Assembly: GCA_036971615.1 (NCBI GenBank)
Contig: JAYKKR010000013.1
Span: 620,001 to 684,000, forward strand
Source of the DNA: Amyloporia xantha
Lineage: Eukaryota > Basidiomycota > Agaricomycetes > Polyporales > Adustoporiaceae
Direction: 5' to 3'
DNA length: 64,000 bases
A model generated the notes under the pieces. The model did no database searches. It was not told where the DNA came from and saw nothing but the letters and a program-made list of their open reading frames with translations. Positions within the stretch are counted from its first letter, which is position 1. Each line of letters starts with the position of its first letter. Of the stretch, positions 23,440-36,373 are shown piece by piece. A program made the position numbers and the translations under genes.

Positions 23440-23755
23440 ATGACCGCTCTAGAAAAAGTATTCAAAGGTGAGACCGAAGTTTGTCTTCAAGCTTCAAGCA
23501 GAATCCGCCGCACAGGCGTTTATTCGGCAAGATCCGAAAATATGCTGCTCCAGATATGGCAACTGCTTTAGAACGAACACTTGCAATCAATCAGCAAGTA
23601 TTGTCCAGCAGCAAGCTTCTCCTGAATCAAGTGTATGTAATTTTCAAAATCATGCTGTGCCAGAAAAAAATTACTCGTGTACTATTTCCAGGAAAGATCG
23701 AGCATCTGGATGTTGCATTCTTCCATGCATGGCCGCTGTACAATTTGAATAGTCC
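23440..23755 (+). CDS. Small unrecognised gene, divergent from RIX7
   Basis: A plus-strand ATG at 23440 is followed by a strong splice donor (GTGAGA) and an acceptor near 23509. The best protein-like frame after it contains HRRLFGKIRKYAAPDMATAL and LAINQQVLSSSKLLL. A further intron (GTATGT...TTTCCAG) ends at about 23692. The final exon frame is not certain: one choice stops at 23755, another at 23777. The basic, short product suggests a small mitochondrial or RNA-binding protein, but I cannot name it, and the phase of the first junction does not match the best frame. The ATG overlaps a possible minus-strand ATG of RIX7. Confidence 0.3.
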
Positions 23756-23779
23756 ATGCGCAGATGCTATGCAATGATT

Positions 23780-24599
23780 TAAATAATGTGTACATTTTTG
23801 ACAGCGGTAAACAAAGTTTGAATGCTGTCTATAGCAGAAGCTTTGGAAGTCTACCTGCTCCTATATATGCTACAAGGTCTGCTATGTACTCTATACAGCC
23901 ATCACGGAATCTCGGATTTAACCTTCCTTTCCTTTCCTTCCATTTTATTTAGACCACCGAAAAATAAGAAAATTATGCGAGGCACATCCGGTACGACTTC
24001 GACTCGCAGTTTCAGGTAGCTATGAAGTCGCACACTACCTTGGGCCCTTGTCCAGTTGATTATGACATTGCATAAGATCACAACCGTTAGCCATGTTCTG
24101 AGTCTGAGTGATTCTACACATCTATACCGGCATGAACGTTACAGTAAGTACACTAGGATCTTCAACTTATTTCGAGTGATGTTTGACGAGGGTAGCAGTG
24201 ATATGTATTTGGTAACAATCAAAAACTGGCGCTAGCCTTACAATACCGTAATAATCATGCAAAAATATATGGCCGACCCCTGTTAAGCAAGACATCCAGT
24301 AGAAATACAAACACACGACCCTGATTCCACGGTCATTGTCATAGCTGGAATGAGGTCTAGTTACTTTTGAGGGAGCTCAAAATCATTGACGGCGATCAAC
24401 CAGCGATCCGAGTAGATCGGCTCCGAATCTATGTGGGCGGCTATTGATTCGAAGTCTATAGTTAGACACTGAGTCACAATGGATATCTCGCCTCGTTATC
24501 AGCATTCCTTCAGACGGCGGGGACTTTGCTCTCTGCTCCTGTTGACAACTGGGCACTGAAAGTTTCCAGTACCTGCCATCAGCCTCTCGCCAACGTAGA
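23780..24599. other. Intergenic, nothing recognised
   Basis: About 0.8 kb between the small plus-strand gene and the Egt2-like gene. No repeat, RNA gene or domain is visible. A 106-codon minus-strand frame at 24383-24703 is the antisense of the Egt2-like first exon and its leader. Confidence 0.4.
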
Positions 24600-26671
24600 A
24601 TGATGGCTCTCCATTCAAAGTCCTCTAGATTTCCTGATGGAGGCGACTCACAGCAAGGAATATACGACACGAGCAAGAAGCCGCCTCCTTTTGGGAACGC
24701 CATCAGGCACTTCTGGGCGTTTGATTCCGAATACGTTAACTTGAATCATGGTTGGTAGGCTGTCCCCGCTAAGGCATGGTCTATCGAAACCATTGATATT
24801 CGACGAGTCGTGTCTTAGCACACGCATTGCCGCTATATGGTTTGGTTACTCATTAGGTTATATATAGGCTCCTACGGATCTGCTCCTCTTCCTGTCATAT
24901 TCAAGGCTGCAGAGCTCGCCATGCTTTCCGAGCGTAATCCTGATAAGTTCCACCGCATCACATATATGCCTTTGCTCAAGGAATCAAGGTACAATTCTTA
25001 GACCTCTTGCAATGTTTCTCTAACGTGGCGGAACTCCACACTCCCACCCAACCTCAGAGAACGCGTCGCAGGGCTGATCGGAGCCGATCCTGACGAAGTT
25101 GTCCTTGTCGCAAATGCGACGAGTGGAGTTAATGAAGTCCTCCGCAACTTCGAATGGCGAGAAGGCGATGTGCTATTACAGGGTTCGTCGACAAATTCTC
25201 CTTCTTTCCATACGTCCTACGTATAAGTTGACGGCACAATTTCAGCTACGACAACATACGGTGCTGTCTCTCGAACTGTCCAATACCTCAGTGATCGTTC
25301 CGAACATCCCCATCCGACGTCGCACACCGTCGAGTATATCTTTCCCATGAGCCATGCCGAAATTCTTGACCGCTTCCGCGCGAGCGTGAAGAAAATCAAG
25401 AGCATGTATCCAGAGGTCGAATTTAGTGATGTTCCACTAGACTCTGTACCTGCTGGGAACTCGGACGGAAAGGCCAAGAAGAACAAGTTCGTCGCTGTTA
25501 TAGATACCTTGACATCAAACCCGGGCGTTCTACTTCCATGGAAGGAGATCGTCCAGGTGTGCAAAGAAGAAGGAATATGGAGTGTCATAGACGGTGCGCA
25601 CAGCATCGGCCAGGAGGTACCGTCCAAAACACTCCGATTCAGCTAATCTTATATTATCTGTTACTTTGTTTTCTGGCAGATAAACATTGACCTCAGCAAG
25701 TCGAAGCCCGACTTCTTCATCTCCAACTGTCACAAGTGGCTCTATGTCAAGCGGGGTTGTGCGTTGCTATACGTGCCTAAACGGTCAGTCATCCTTACTC
25801 TGATACCCCCACCAGTTCGGTACAGTTTCTCATTGATTCTAACGCCGATCCGTGTGTTTGCAGCAATCAATATATCATGAAATCATCCATACCGACGTCT
25901 CACAGCTACATTTCACCAAACACCCCAGACGGCAAGGAGGGCACCAACTTTGTGGAGCAACACGAGTGTATGCCCCGATGATACACTTGATGCGTTCACG
26001 CAAGCTCATGCGGTTCTCTCCTAGGGACAGGAACTCTAGACTTCGCTCCTTTTCTGACTGTTGCTGCTGGTATGTTTACTTCTTTATTCGTTCCCTGGGA
26101 CTTGACGAGCTTACATTCGCAATGTAAGCTCTTGATTTCCGTAACTGGCTTGGTGGAGAGGCCACCATCAATGCATACTGCCACAAACTCGCTTTGGACG
26201 GCGGCAAGAGATTGTCCGAGATTCTTGGGACAAAGGTCATGGATGAAACGGGAGAACTGACGTTACACATGGTCGGTGCTGCTGTGTAACCTGCCTTTCA
26301 ACAGGATGGCCGCTGATACAGAAATTTGTTTTGGATACAGACGAATGTCCTCCTTCCCCTTCCGGTAGAAACGACTAGGGGCGAGGTCTACAATTCGGAG
26401 AACCTCCAGATCATAAATACCACGATGAGAGAGAAGCTGTTGTATGAGTGGAACACGTATGCGGGACACTATTTCCATGGAGGTGGATGGTGGTGTCGGT
26501 GCAGCGCTCAAGTGTTCAATGAGGTTCGTACTGATCCTTCTGGTGGTTCCGTGATATGGTCAAGGTTCACACGACGCTCGATAGATTTCTGACTTTGAAT
26601 ACGTGGGGAGAGCATTCAATTCGATCTGTGAAGATATCAAGAAGACTATTCTGGGCAAGACCGAAAACTAG
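24600..26671 (+). CDS. Class V PLP enzyme, Egt2 / isopenicillin N epimerase-like
   Basis: A pyridoxal-phosphate enzyme of the class V aminotransferase fold. The closest known fungal role is hercynylcysteine sulfoxide lyase (Egt2), the last step of ergothioneine synthesis; other members are cysteine desulfurase-like or epimerase-like. Ten exons join in frame: 24600-24750, 24868-24988, 25058-25182, 25246-25616, 25680-25783, 25864-25967, 26025-26069, 26129-26271, 26341-26523 and 26585-26671, giving 477 residues. Landmarks are YVNLNHGSYGSAPLPV, VANATSGVNEVLR, VIDTLTSNPG, the cofactor-binding aspartate block SVIDGAHSIGQ and the Schiff-base lysine in FFISNCHKWLYVKRG, followed by EGTNFVEQHEWTGTLD. 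The N-terminus has two adjacent ATG codons (24600 and 24603). No Egt1 partner is in this window, so the substrate remains an inference. Confidence 0.85.
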
Positions 26672-27006
26672 TCATGACGACCGAGAGAGGTGGTGACTAG
26701 CCCTGGAGATTGTATGTTACATGTACGCTCAAGTATCCATGTACGTTTGTAAGAGACATAAAATGAGGGTAGATCAATGACCATCAGCGTGTTTGCTATG
26801 AGACATCCGAGTCCAACGTGGGTCTGCATGAAAGCCTCACGCCTAGTTGCTTTGTATAGAATACTCTTGGTTTTGAGAAGCGTCGGAGAGTGACGAAGAA
26901 ACGGCGACGACGGCAGGAAAGGAATGTGGGCAGAATCAGGGTGAGTATCAGATTGGCAGAATGCAGTATCCGACCTTGTGTTTTTTTAGAACCTACTCCG
27001 CAGCAT

Positions 27007-27100
27007 GGGTCGGTGGCGTAGTTGGTTATCGCATCTGTCTAACATCCTTTGGTTGTTGTCCGCCCACAGAAGGTCCTCAGTTCGAACCTGGGCCGACTCA
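27007..27100 (+). tRNA. tRNA-Val (anticodon AAC) with 20-nt intron
   Basis: The acceptor stem GGGTCGG pairs with CCGACTC (27093-27099, one G-T pair), with A27100 as discriminator. The D arm has GTTGGTTA. The anticodon stem TCTGT/ACAGA is perfect, with AAC at 27041-27043. The T arm is CTCAG-TTCGAAC-CTGGG. A 20-nt intron (27045-27064) lies at the canonical place one base after the anticodon. A TTTT run at 27103 can end RNA polymerase III transcription. Confidence 0.93.
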
Positions 27101-27233
27101 TCATTTTCGTCGTTTCTCACAAGAGACATTCTCACCGCAGCATATAGTTAGTAAACATACAGCTCTCCTGAAAGGGGCATAGCTGTAAACCGTTTTCTTT
27201 CTTCAACACAGCAGGGTTTAGAATACATTATCA

Positions 27234-29207
27234 TCACAGGCTCTGGCTTGGCCCAAACCCACTTTCCGCACAGCCCGTCCGAGCCTTGGCCTGCTCGAAA
27301 CCGACACGCTGATCAGCATGAACACCAACGCCAACATAACCACATACCTCCTCAAGGAGGTCACCGTCTATGTCTGGTAGCACCTCCTGTGTATCCCCGT
27401 TCCACGGCATCACATTCCACCGCGTTGGCCCATTTTGCACAAACAAGCAAACATCCTCCGGCAGATACTGTCCATGCGTGGAGCTGAACTCCTCCCGCAT
27501 GCGACGCTCCTCTACAAGGCCGTGAGGATTGGACAACGACGGATCGGAAACACAGCGTGAAGCGAACCTTCCGTCATAGCGTCCAACTGCGCTATCATGC
27601 CCTTGACAATGTGTTCTGCAGCCTCGCGGTACTGCCGCCTGCGGGCTAGCTCTAATAGGAGATTGTTGTAAGCGTTCTGGTACGACGCAAACCGATGGTG
27701 CAGATCCTCGATAGCTATCAGGTTTTGATGCAGTAGAGTAAGGTGCTCCGCGCTCTCGTTCTGGACCGGCATGACTTGATGAGTCGACATTGAGCTATGA
27801 AAAGGACACACCTCAACAACTTGCTGTCGCTCGAGCATCTCAGACATGATGTCGCCTAGTTCCTCTAGATCGTCAAGAATATGTCGGTGGGTGTCGAGGT
27901 GCTGCTGTGCTGTTCGCTTCGCAGCAAGGAGCTGCTCACTACAAGGGATGAGCGGCCGTAAACATACCGCACACGACAACCAGTGGCTCCAGGCTCACTG
28001 CGTTTCCTGAATGGATGTAATATCCTCCTCAATCTCAGAAATGATCGCGGGAAGCTCGTCCGTATCACGATTCATCTCTGTGCGAACGGACCCTCTAATG
28101 GTTAGTAAAGCCAATTTGCAGCCTCTTGGGTGTCGGAAACGCACGTTGTAGGTCTTCCTCTCCAAATGGTTCCCCTGCTTCATGAACTCTCAAGGCATCA
28201 GCCATCTGTTCATAATGATGCGCGAGACTCTCGAGGTGGCCGGCCATCTTGGTGGACGCGGTCTCCTGCGCGATGAATATGTCTTGTATTGAGGGCAAGG
28301 GTGTCTCAAGAGGGACAGCATTCTCAATGGCTGAGATGGTCTTGGACAACGACTCGGGGTAGTCAGACGTTCTGGCGAGAATGTCCTACAGTTGATAAAG
28401 CGTTGAACACACCTACAAAAGTCGAATCGAAGTGTCATGCGCACGTCAAGGGCATTCCGATCGCTTTCGATCGCATCCAGCACATCCTCGATCGCATGCT
28501 CGTCGACGAAATCACGCAGGGTCTTCCAGGAGGCTCGGCTCTTGTGCACGCCGCTCGCTCGTAATTGCACGCTCCGCACGAAGTTTCGAAGCGTGTCGGT
28601 AGGGCTCTGGCTAGGCCGCTGCTCACCGAACACCGCGTTGTCTTCTTCATCGTTATCCATATCCTGCTGGATGCCGAAAGGCGACGGTTCGGATGGTGAG
28701 GTAGAATGAAAGTCCGGTGGGACCACTTGTGCGCCGAGAGATTCGAGGACCGCGTCCAACGCGTCCGTGCGTTGCGAACGAAGGGAGTCCCACTCCTGGA
28801 TAACGAGACGGTCAAACAGATTACAGATGAAAGAAACGGAGACCTTACCTCTGCTTGCTTCTCTAAGTGCGACCGCTTCTGCTCGATAGTTTTGGCTACA
28901 TGAGAAGCCATCTAGGACATGACAAGAAACCATGGTGAACGTGGACATGGTCAAGCCTTCTACATTGCCGCTGCAAAGATTTGCAGCTCACCTTGAGCTG
29001 TTCGAGAACCACATCTGTTATCCACCGTACCTTCGCATCCAATGCGAGAACATCAACAGCACTCTGTGCCGAAGCACAGGAGAGCGAACTCGCACGAGAA
29101 CAGAGAGCCTCGCCATGCTGAAGGGCTTTCTTCGACTGCAGAACTAGGGAGACAAGGTGAGGTTGTCCCGAGGGTGGGCTACTAGTCGGTACTGGTGATA
29201 TGGACAT
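27234..29207 (-). CDS. ATG17: Autophagy scaffold protein Atg17
   Basis: Atg17 is the crescent-shaped coiled-coil scaffold that gathers the autophagy-initiation machinery (Atg1, Atg13) at the assembly site. Exons inferred from frame continuity start at MSISPVPTSSPPSG (29207). They continue through ASHVAKTIEQKRSHLEKQAE, EWDSLRSQRTDALDAVLESL, WKTLRDFVDEHAIEDVLDAI, DILARTSDYPESLSKTISAI, DELPAIISEIEEDITSI, RTAQQHLDTHRHILDDLEEL and EHLTLLHQNLIAIEDLHHRF. The last exons contain FSSTHGQYLPEDVCLFVQNG, PTRWNVMPW and LPDIDGDLLEEV. That C-terminal block is the best family marker. Most of the protein is predicted helical coiled coil. About 420 residues are coded in eight or nine exons. A splice donor at the end (GAG|GTATGT) leaves the last few residues open. 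Confidence 0.88.
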
Positions 29208-29302
29208 GGCTCATAAACGGCCAGTCTGAGCAAACGGGAGAGTGCTGTATTCCACCGGCGCCAGAGGCGCACAAAACATGACTTACTGCCGATTAAAAAA
29301 CA

Positions 29303-29405
29303 TGAGTCGGCCCAGGTTCGAACTGAGGACCTTCTGTGGGCAATGACGATTTCAGAACGGAAGACAGTGTTAGACAGATGCGATAACCAACTACGCCACC
29401 GACCC
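29303..29405 (-). tRNA. tRNA-Val (anticodon AAC) with 29-nt intron
   Basis: Reverse-strand copy of the tRNA at 27007-27100. The mature halves appear identical (acceptor GGGTCGG/CCGACTC, T loop TTCGAAC, anticodon AAC at 29369-29371). The intron is 29 nt (29339-29367) and its sequence is unrelated to that of the other copy. A T6 run on the minus strand at 29293-29298 is the likely terminator. Confidence 0.93.
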
Positions 29406-29531
29406 TTACCTGCAAGTATATACCAAATAGTATAAGGACCGACGGGTTCGTTTCACTTTCTGCTACCAGTCCAGCGCAGTCTATGGCACATAGTCTACTA
29501 CGCTCACTGCTGTTCAATCTCACCGTACGCG

Positions 29532-31293
29532 ATGTCACTGCTCGCTCCAATCATCTGTGACAACGGGACCGGCTTCTCGAAAGTTGGGTGCGTATATAGA
29601 ATATTGTTCACCATGTCTACTGCCATTAAATATCATAACCTGTTTATCACCAGGTTCGCCGGCAACTCAGATCCTTCATTGTGAGCTTCACCCCCCGCAT
29701 CGTCGCTTCAGCAGTCTCATCTCTTTCAGTGTCTTTCCGACTGCCATCGCGACTCGCGGACCAGGACAGCAATCTACCCGCTCTGGCCCCGCCGTCCCTC
29801 CTCGTCCAGGTAACCTTGCGTCCAAACGTGGGGTAGAGGATCTCGATTTCTTCATCGGAGATGAGGCCCTTGCAAACGCGCAGACACCGGGCTATGGCGT
29901 GTCCTATCCCATTCGCCACGGACAGATCGAGAACTGGGACTATATGGAACGGTACTGGGAACAGACGATCTTCAAGTATCTCCGTGCAGAGCCTGAAGAC
30001 CACTACTTCCTCCTGGTAAGTGCGTTCAGTCTCTACTCACAGGCTAGAATTCACGCCCAAGCGCTGATTGCTGGGATAACGTGCTGCGCATAGACCGAGC
30101 CCCCCCTCAACCCGCCTGAGAACCGAGAACAGACGGCCGAGATCTTCTTCGAGTCCTTCAACATCAAAGGTCTGTACATTGCCGTACAGGCCGTGCTCGC
30201 GCTCGCGGCCTCCTGGACCTCAGGCCGCGTCACCGACCGCACGCTCACGGGCACGGTCATCGACTCCGGCGACGGTGTCACGCACGTCATCCCTTGCGCC
30301 GACGGCTACGTTGTCGGCAGCGCGATCAAGCACATCCCCATCGCCGGACGCGACATCACGCAGTTCGTGCTGAACTTGATGCGTGAGCGCGGGGACATGA
30401 CGGCGGTCCCGCCGGAGGACCAGATGAAGGTGGCGGGAAAGGTCAAGGAGAACTTCAGCTATGTTTGCCAGGACATCGTGAAGGAGTTTAGGAAGTTCGA
30501 CCAGGAGCCGTACAAATTCTTCGAGAGGTACGAGGGCGAGCACACGGTAACGGGACGGGTGCGTGCGCTTGCTTTTGTGGGCGTTATCCTCGACATTGAC
30601 GCTGGTATACATTGCAGAAATATGGCGTGGATGTTGGATATGAACGGTTCCTTGCGCCCGAGATCTTCTTCAACCCCGAAATCTACTCGTCTGATTTCTT
30701 GACGCCCCTGCCCGAGGTTGTCGACTCCGTCATTCAGCAGTCGCCCATCGATGTTAGACGTGGACTCTACAAGGTAAGCAAAGATATTGTCTACACTGAT
30801 TATCCCATTCACGCTACATTCTGCAGAACATCGTATTGTCGGGCGGCTCTACGATGTTCCAGCACTTCGGCCAGCGTCTGAAGCGTGATCTGAAGCAGAT
30901 AGTGGATCGGAGGCTAGATGCAAGTGTCATGGCGAGCGGAAGCCATATGCGAGTAAGCCTTCCGGGCGTATGCGAAGGTGGCTTTTTTCTGACCTCTATA
31001 TTAGTCCTCTGGGGTCGAGGTCGACGTCATTTCACACAAGCGCCAGAGGTTTGTCTATCTCGCTTCCCTGGTATACCCTGTCCTTACCATTCCGTCCGTA
31101 GGTATGCGGTATGGTTCGGTGGCTCTCTCCTTGCTTCACTGGTATGTGTCTGTTCTCGGCCTAGGTTCTCCAGATACTTGATTTGTTCATTCTCAAGCCG
31201 GAGTTCTACTCCTCCTGCCATACGAAGGCGCAATATGACGAGATCGGGCCTAGCATTTGCCGGCGATACCAGATTTTTGGGAGTGCGACGTAA
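29532..31293 (+). CDS. ARP3: Actin-related protein 3, Arp2/3 complex
   Basis: Arp3 is one of the two actin-like subunits of the Arp2/3 complex that starts branched actin filaments at endocytic patches. Nine exons join in frame: 29532-29587, 29654-29680, 29730-30015, 30094-30558, 30618-30773, 30837-30952, 31005-31048, 31102-31141 and 31198-31293. Landmarks are [19 protein letters not shown] (phosphate 1 loop), [34 protein letters not shown] (phosphate 2), the Arp3-specific [32 protein letters not shown] (adenosine loop) and the C-terminus [19 protein letters not shown]. The first two exons after the start are very short (56 and 27 nt), as is common in basidiomycete actin genes. The start codon is 126 bases from the tRNA-Val on the other strand. 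Confidence 0.95.
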
Positions 31294-31432
31294 AAGTGGC
31301 CTCCATCGGAATGGTAGTGTACATTATACTGTATGGTCTGCAAGGAATCGAGAACACCGAACGCTGCTATATATCACTCTGTCAATCAGCCAGTAGTGTA
31401 AGCGAAGATTCATTCACAGTTTGGCCGGACCT

Positions 31433-34075
<2,643 letters not shown>

Positions 34076-34577
34076 CCAGAAGCTTTGCAGAGTGCGTACA
34101 GACTATATCAGCAGACCCATGGCTCATCTGAGTAAGGCATGCCGTCAAACATCTGAGGTCATGCATGCCCACTCCGAGTCCTACTGTGTCATGGGGCACC
34201 TGACCAGAAAGCTGACCGCAAAATAAAAGTGCAGCATAGCCTGAAGAGGTGCTGGAAAGCCATTATGTATTGAGATAGACAGATGAAGGTATGACAGAAC
34301 TGACGAGTGGTTTTTGGTAAATAATGATCGAGACGAGCCCGCGCTTGCGCTGATCGCGGTCGTTCATTCAATCACTCATTCGCAGCTGTGAATACTGAAA
34401 CTCATGCAGCAACGTGGACGGAAGCGTTCGCCAGCTTAGTTACCAGGATCGTATTATTGTGCAAGATTTGTGAGCCATGCTAACCGCAAAAGAATGTGCA
34501 GCGAGGAGTCATATTTGATACATTTGGTTGGCAGATCGAAGGTAATGACATTGACAACGTCACTAATACAATTCATC
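34076..34577. other. Intergenic between SELO and the HTATIP2-like gene
   Basis: Holds the SELO promoter and the 3' end region of the next gene. No TATA box, RNA gene or repeat stands out. Confidence 0.4.
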
Positions 34578-35759
34578 TCACAGCTGGCTTGAGATAGCCA
34601 ATATATCCCGATTCACGAGGACCATGTAGTTCATGCCTGGCTCTCCCGCAAATTTCAGAGAGCGCTTAAGCTGAAGGCCTCGAGTGCCAGATTCGCCCGC
34701 CATTCTCATACATTTTGCAAGACGGGGCACCTGTCGAAAAAGAAGCGGAGAGTGGCATCTTAGCAGGAGCCTAGCATCTTTCGGAAGGATGCCCGCAGAA
34801 TACCGTACCGGCATGTAGAAATACGGATTGCCAGTGATTCGATATAGCGTACCGGCGGCGATGCTATGAATAGGGTGAGATATTGATGAAACTACGTACG
34901 TAGGAGAATTACTGACCTGACAGCGCGCTCTAGAGGACGAGTTACTTCTCGGCGCACCTCACCAAAACCTGCGGGCCTGAAGAAGACGACTTCATCGTAG
35001 CCCACGCGCGCAAGCGCTCGCTCGGTGAGGCCTTTGCTCCTGTAATTCACAAGGCTAGCATGCAAAGACGAAGGATAGGGGAAATTTAGTCACCTGAAGT
35101 AGCGGAAAGGAGACGATGGGTTCGCCCATGCTGACTACAAAGCCACTCAGATATTATTAACGTATGCGCTCGACGTGAAATCATGAGCCAATTATACACG
35201 TACAGATATATAAACTAACCGCTGGAAATGAAAAGGGTCATCAGACTTTGCAGCTCGGGCGGCGTTGATGACATATCTTCAAGAGAGAAACCAGCAGACA
35301 GTGAGCCTTGACACAAGTCAAATGATTCTTAGCAGAGTACTCAACTCCCTATCAACTTTCTCAAACTCGGCAGCGCTTCCCGCTTCGATACTGCTCTTGC
35401 CCAGTCTACACAGCAAAACCAATCATGCTCGTGCACACGCTGCACAAGAATAACATGACGAACGCAATAAACACCACGTCCCAGCGCCCGTCCTTCAGGC
35501 CGCTCTGCTCGAGCTTGTCAAAGTCTATTACATTCTGCTTCAACTTCTCCTTCCCATTGAGAATCTTGTCTGCGCTGGTCACCCTGCGACCGAACTCGCC
35601 TACACATGAGAACAAAGGGGAAGCGAGCACTTCCTGGAGCAACACGCTGCCAGCTGCACCGGTGCCTCCTAGCACGAGAGCAGAAAGACCTATAGCACAA
35701 GTCCTTGCAATCAGCGCGATGTTAAATGCGGCGAGGGTAAAAATGCATGCACCTGTCAT
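34578..35759 (-). CDS. HTATIP2/FMP52-like atypical short-chain reductase
   Basis: A Rossmann-fold protein of the extended short-chain dehydrogenase group related to human HTATIP2 (TIP30) and yeast Fmp52. The start MTG at 35759 is followed by an intron (GTGCAT...CTATAG). The next exon begins LSALVLGGTGAAGSVLLQEV, containing the GxxGxxG-type nucleotide loop, then GEFGRRVT, VIDFDKLEQSGLKDGRWDVV. Later exons give AGSAAEFEKVDR, YVINAARAAKSDDPFHFQR, YRSKGLTERALARVGYDEVV (the YxxxK-like catalytic position reads YRSK), FFRPAGFG and VPRLAKCMRMAGESGTRGL. The protein ends at 34578 in a family-typical tail. The third and fourth exon junctions (35080-35160) are not fully resolved. Its substrate is unknown; yeast Fmp52 is found in mitochondria. 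Confidence 0.82.
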
Positions 35760-36373
35760 GTTCTGCAGGTTAAGCGGGTACGCAATACTTATCAGTGCGG
35801 ACACGAAGATCCCAAGCCCTATAAATCATCTTCATGTGGGAGACTACACTGGTCTAGTTGGGCTGTGTCTGCCTTTTGAAGAGGGGTCTGATATTCTTGC
35901 AGTGTATTCGTCTTCGCGAACATACCTCCATCTTTTTTTGTCGCAGCGAACGTTTGCGCGACGGAACGACGGAATACATGTCGGTGAGAGCGGGATGGGG
36001 ATGGGGAACCTGATGCGTCACACGGATGCACACTCAGACCATATGGGCGCTGCTGTGTTTCTTAGGAATGACATGCTGTGCGAGCGATGGAAGACGTAGA
36101 CTCACAAGGGAGAACATCAGGCAGCTAATGGCTCATAAACGCACGGGCGCTGTTTAGGTCCGTTAACCAAGGAACATTGCTCAGGAGCAGGTCAGCTGTT
36201 TGATATCATATCAACCGACCACCGATCATGACGGCACTTGCGATCTGATTTCTTAACAATTGGAACATTGAAGATCATTCAAGAATCCGATATTCATGCG
36301 ATACTTCACAGGCCCAAGACTATTCACGGGACGGGTATAATGCGGAAGTGACTTCGAACGCCTACGGACGGTT
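35760..36373. other. Intergenic, nothing recognised
   Basis: About 0.6 kb between the HTATIP2-like start and the acyl-CoA dehydrogenase stop. A 70-codon minus frame at 35819-36031 has no motif. The promoter of the HTATIP2-like gene should be in the left part. Confidence 0.4.

Noticed and set aside
24383..24703. 106-codon minus frame
   Set aside because: It is the antisense of the leader and first exon of the Egt2-like gene.
30220..30612. 130-codon minus frame within ARP3
   Set aside because: It is antisense to the strongly conserved ARP3 coding sequence.
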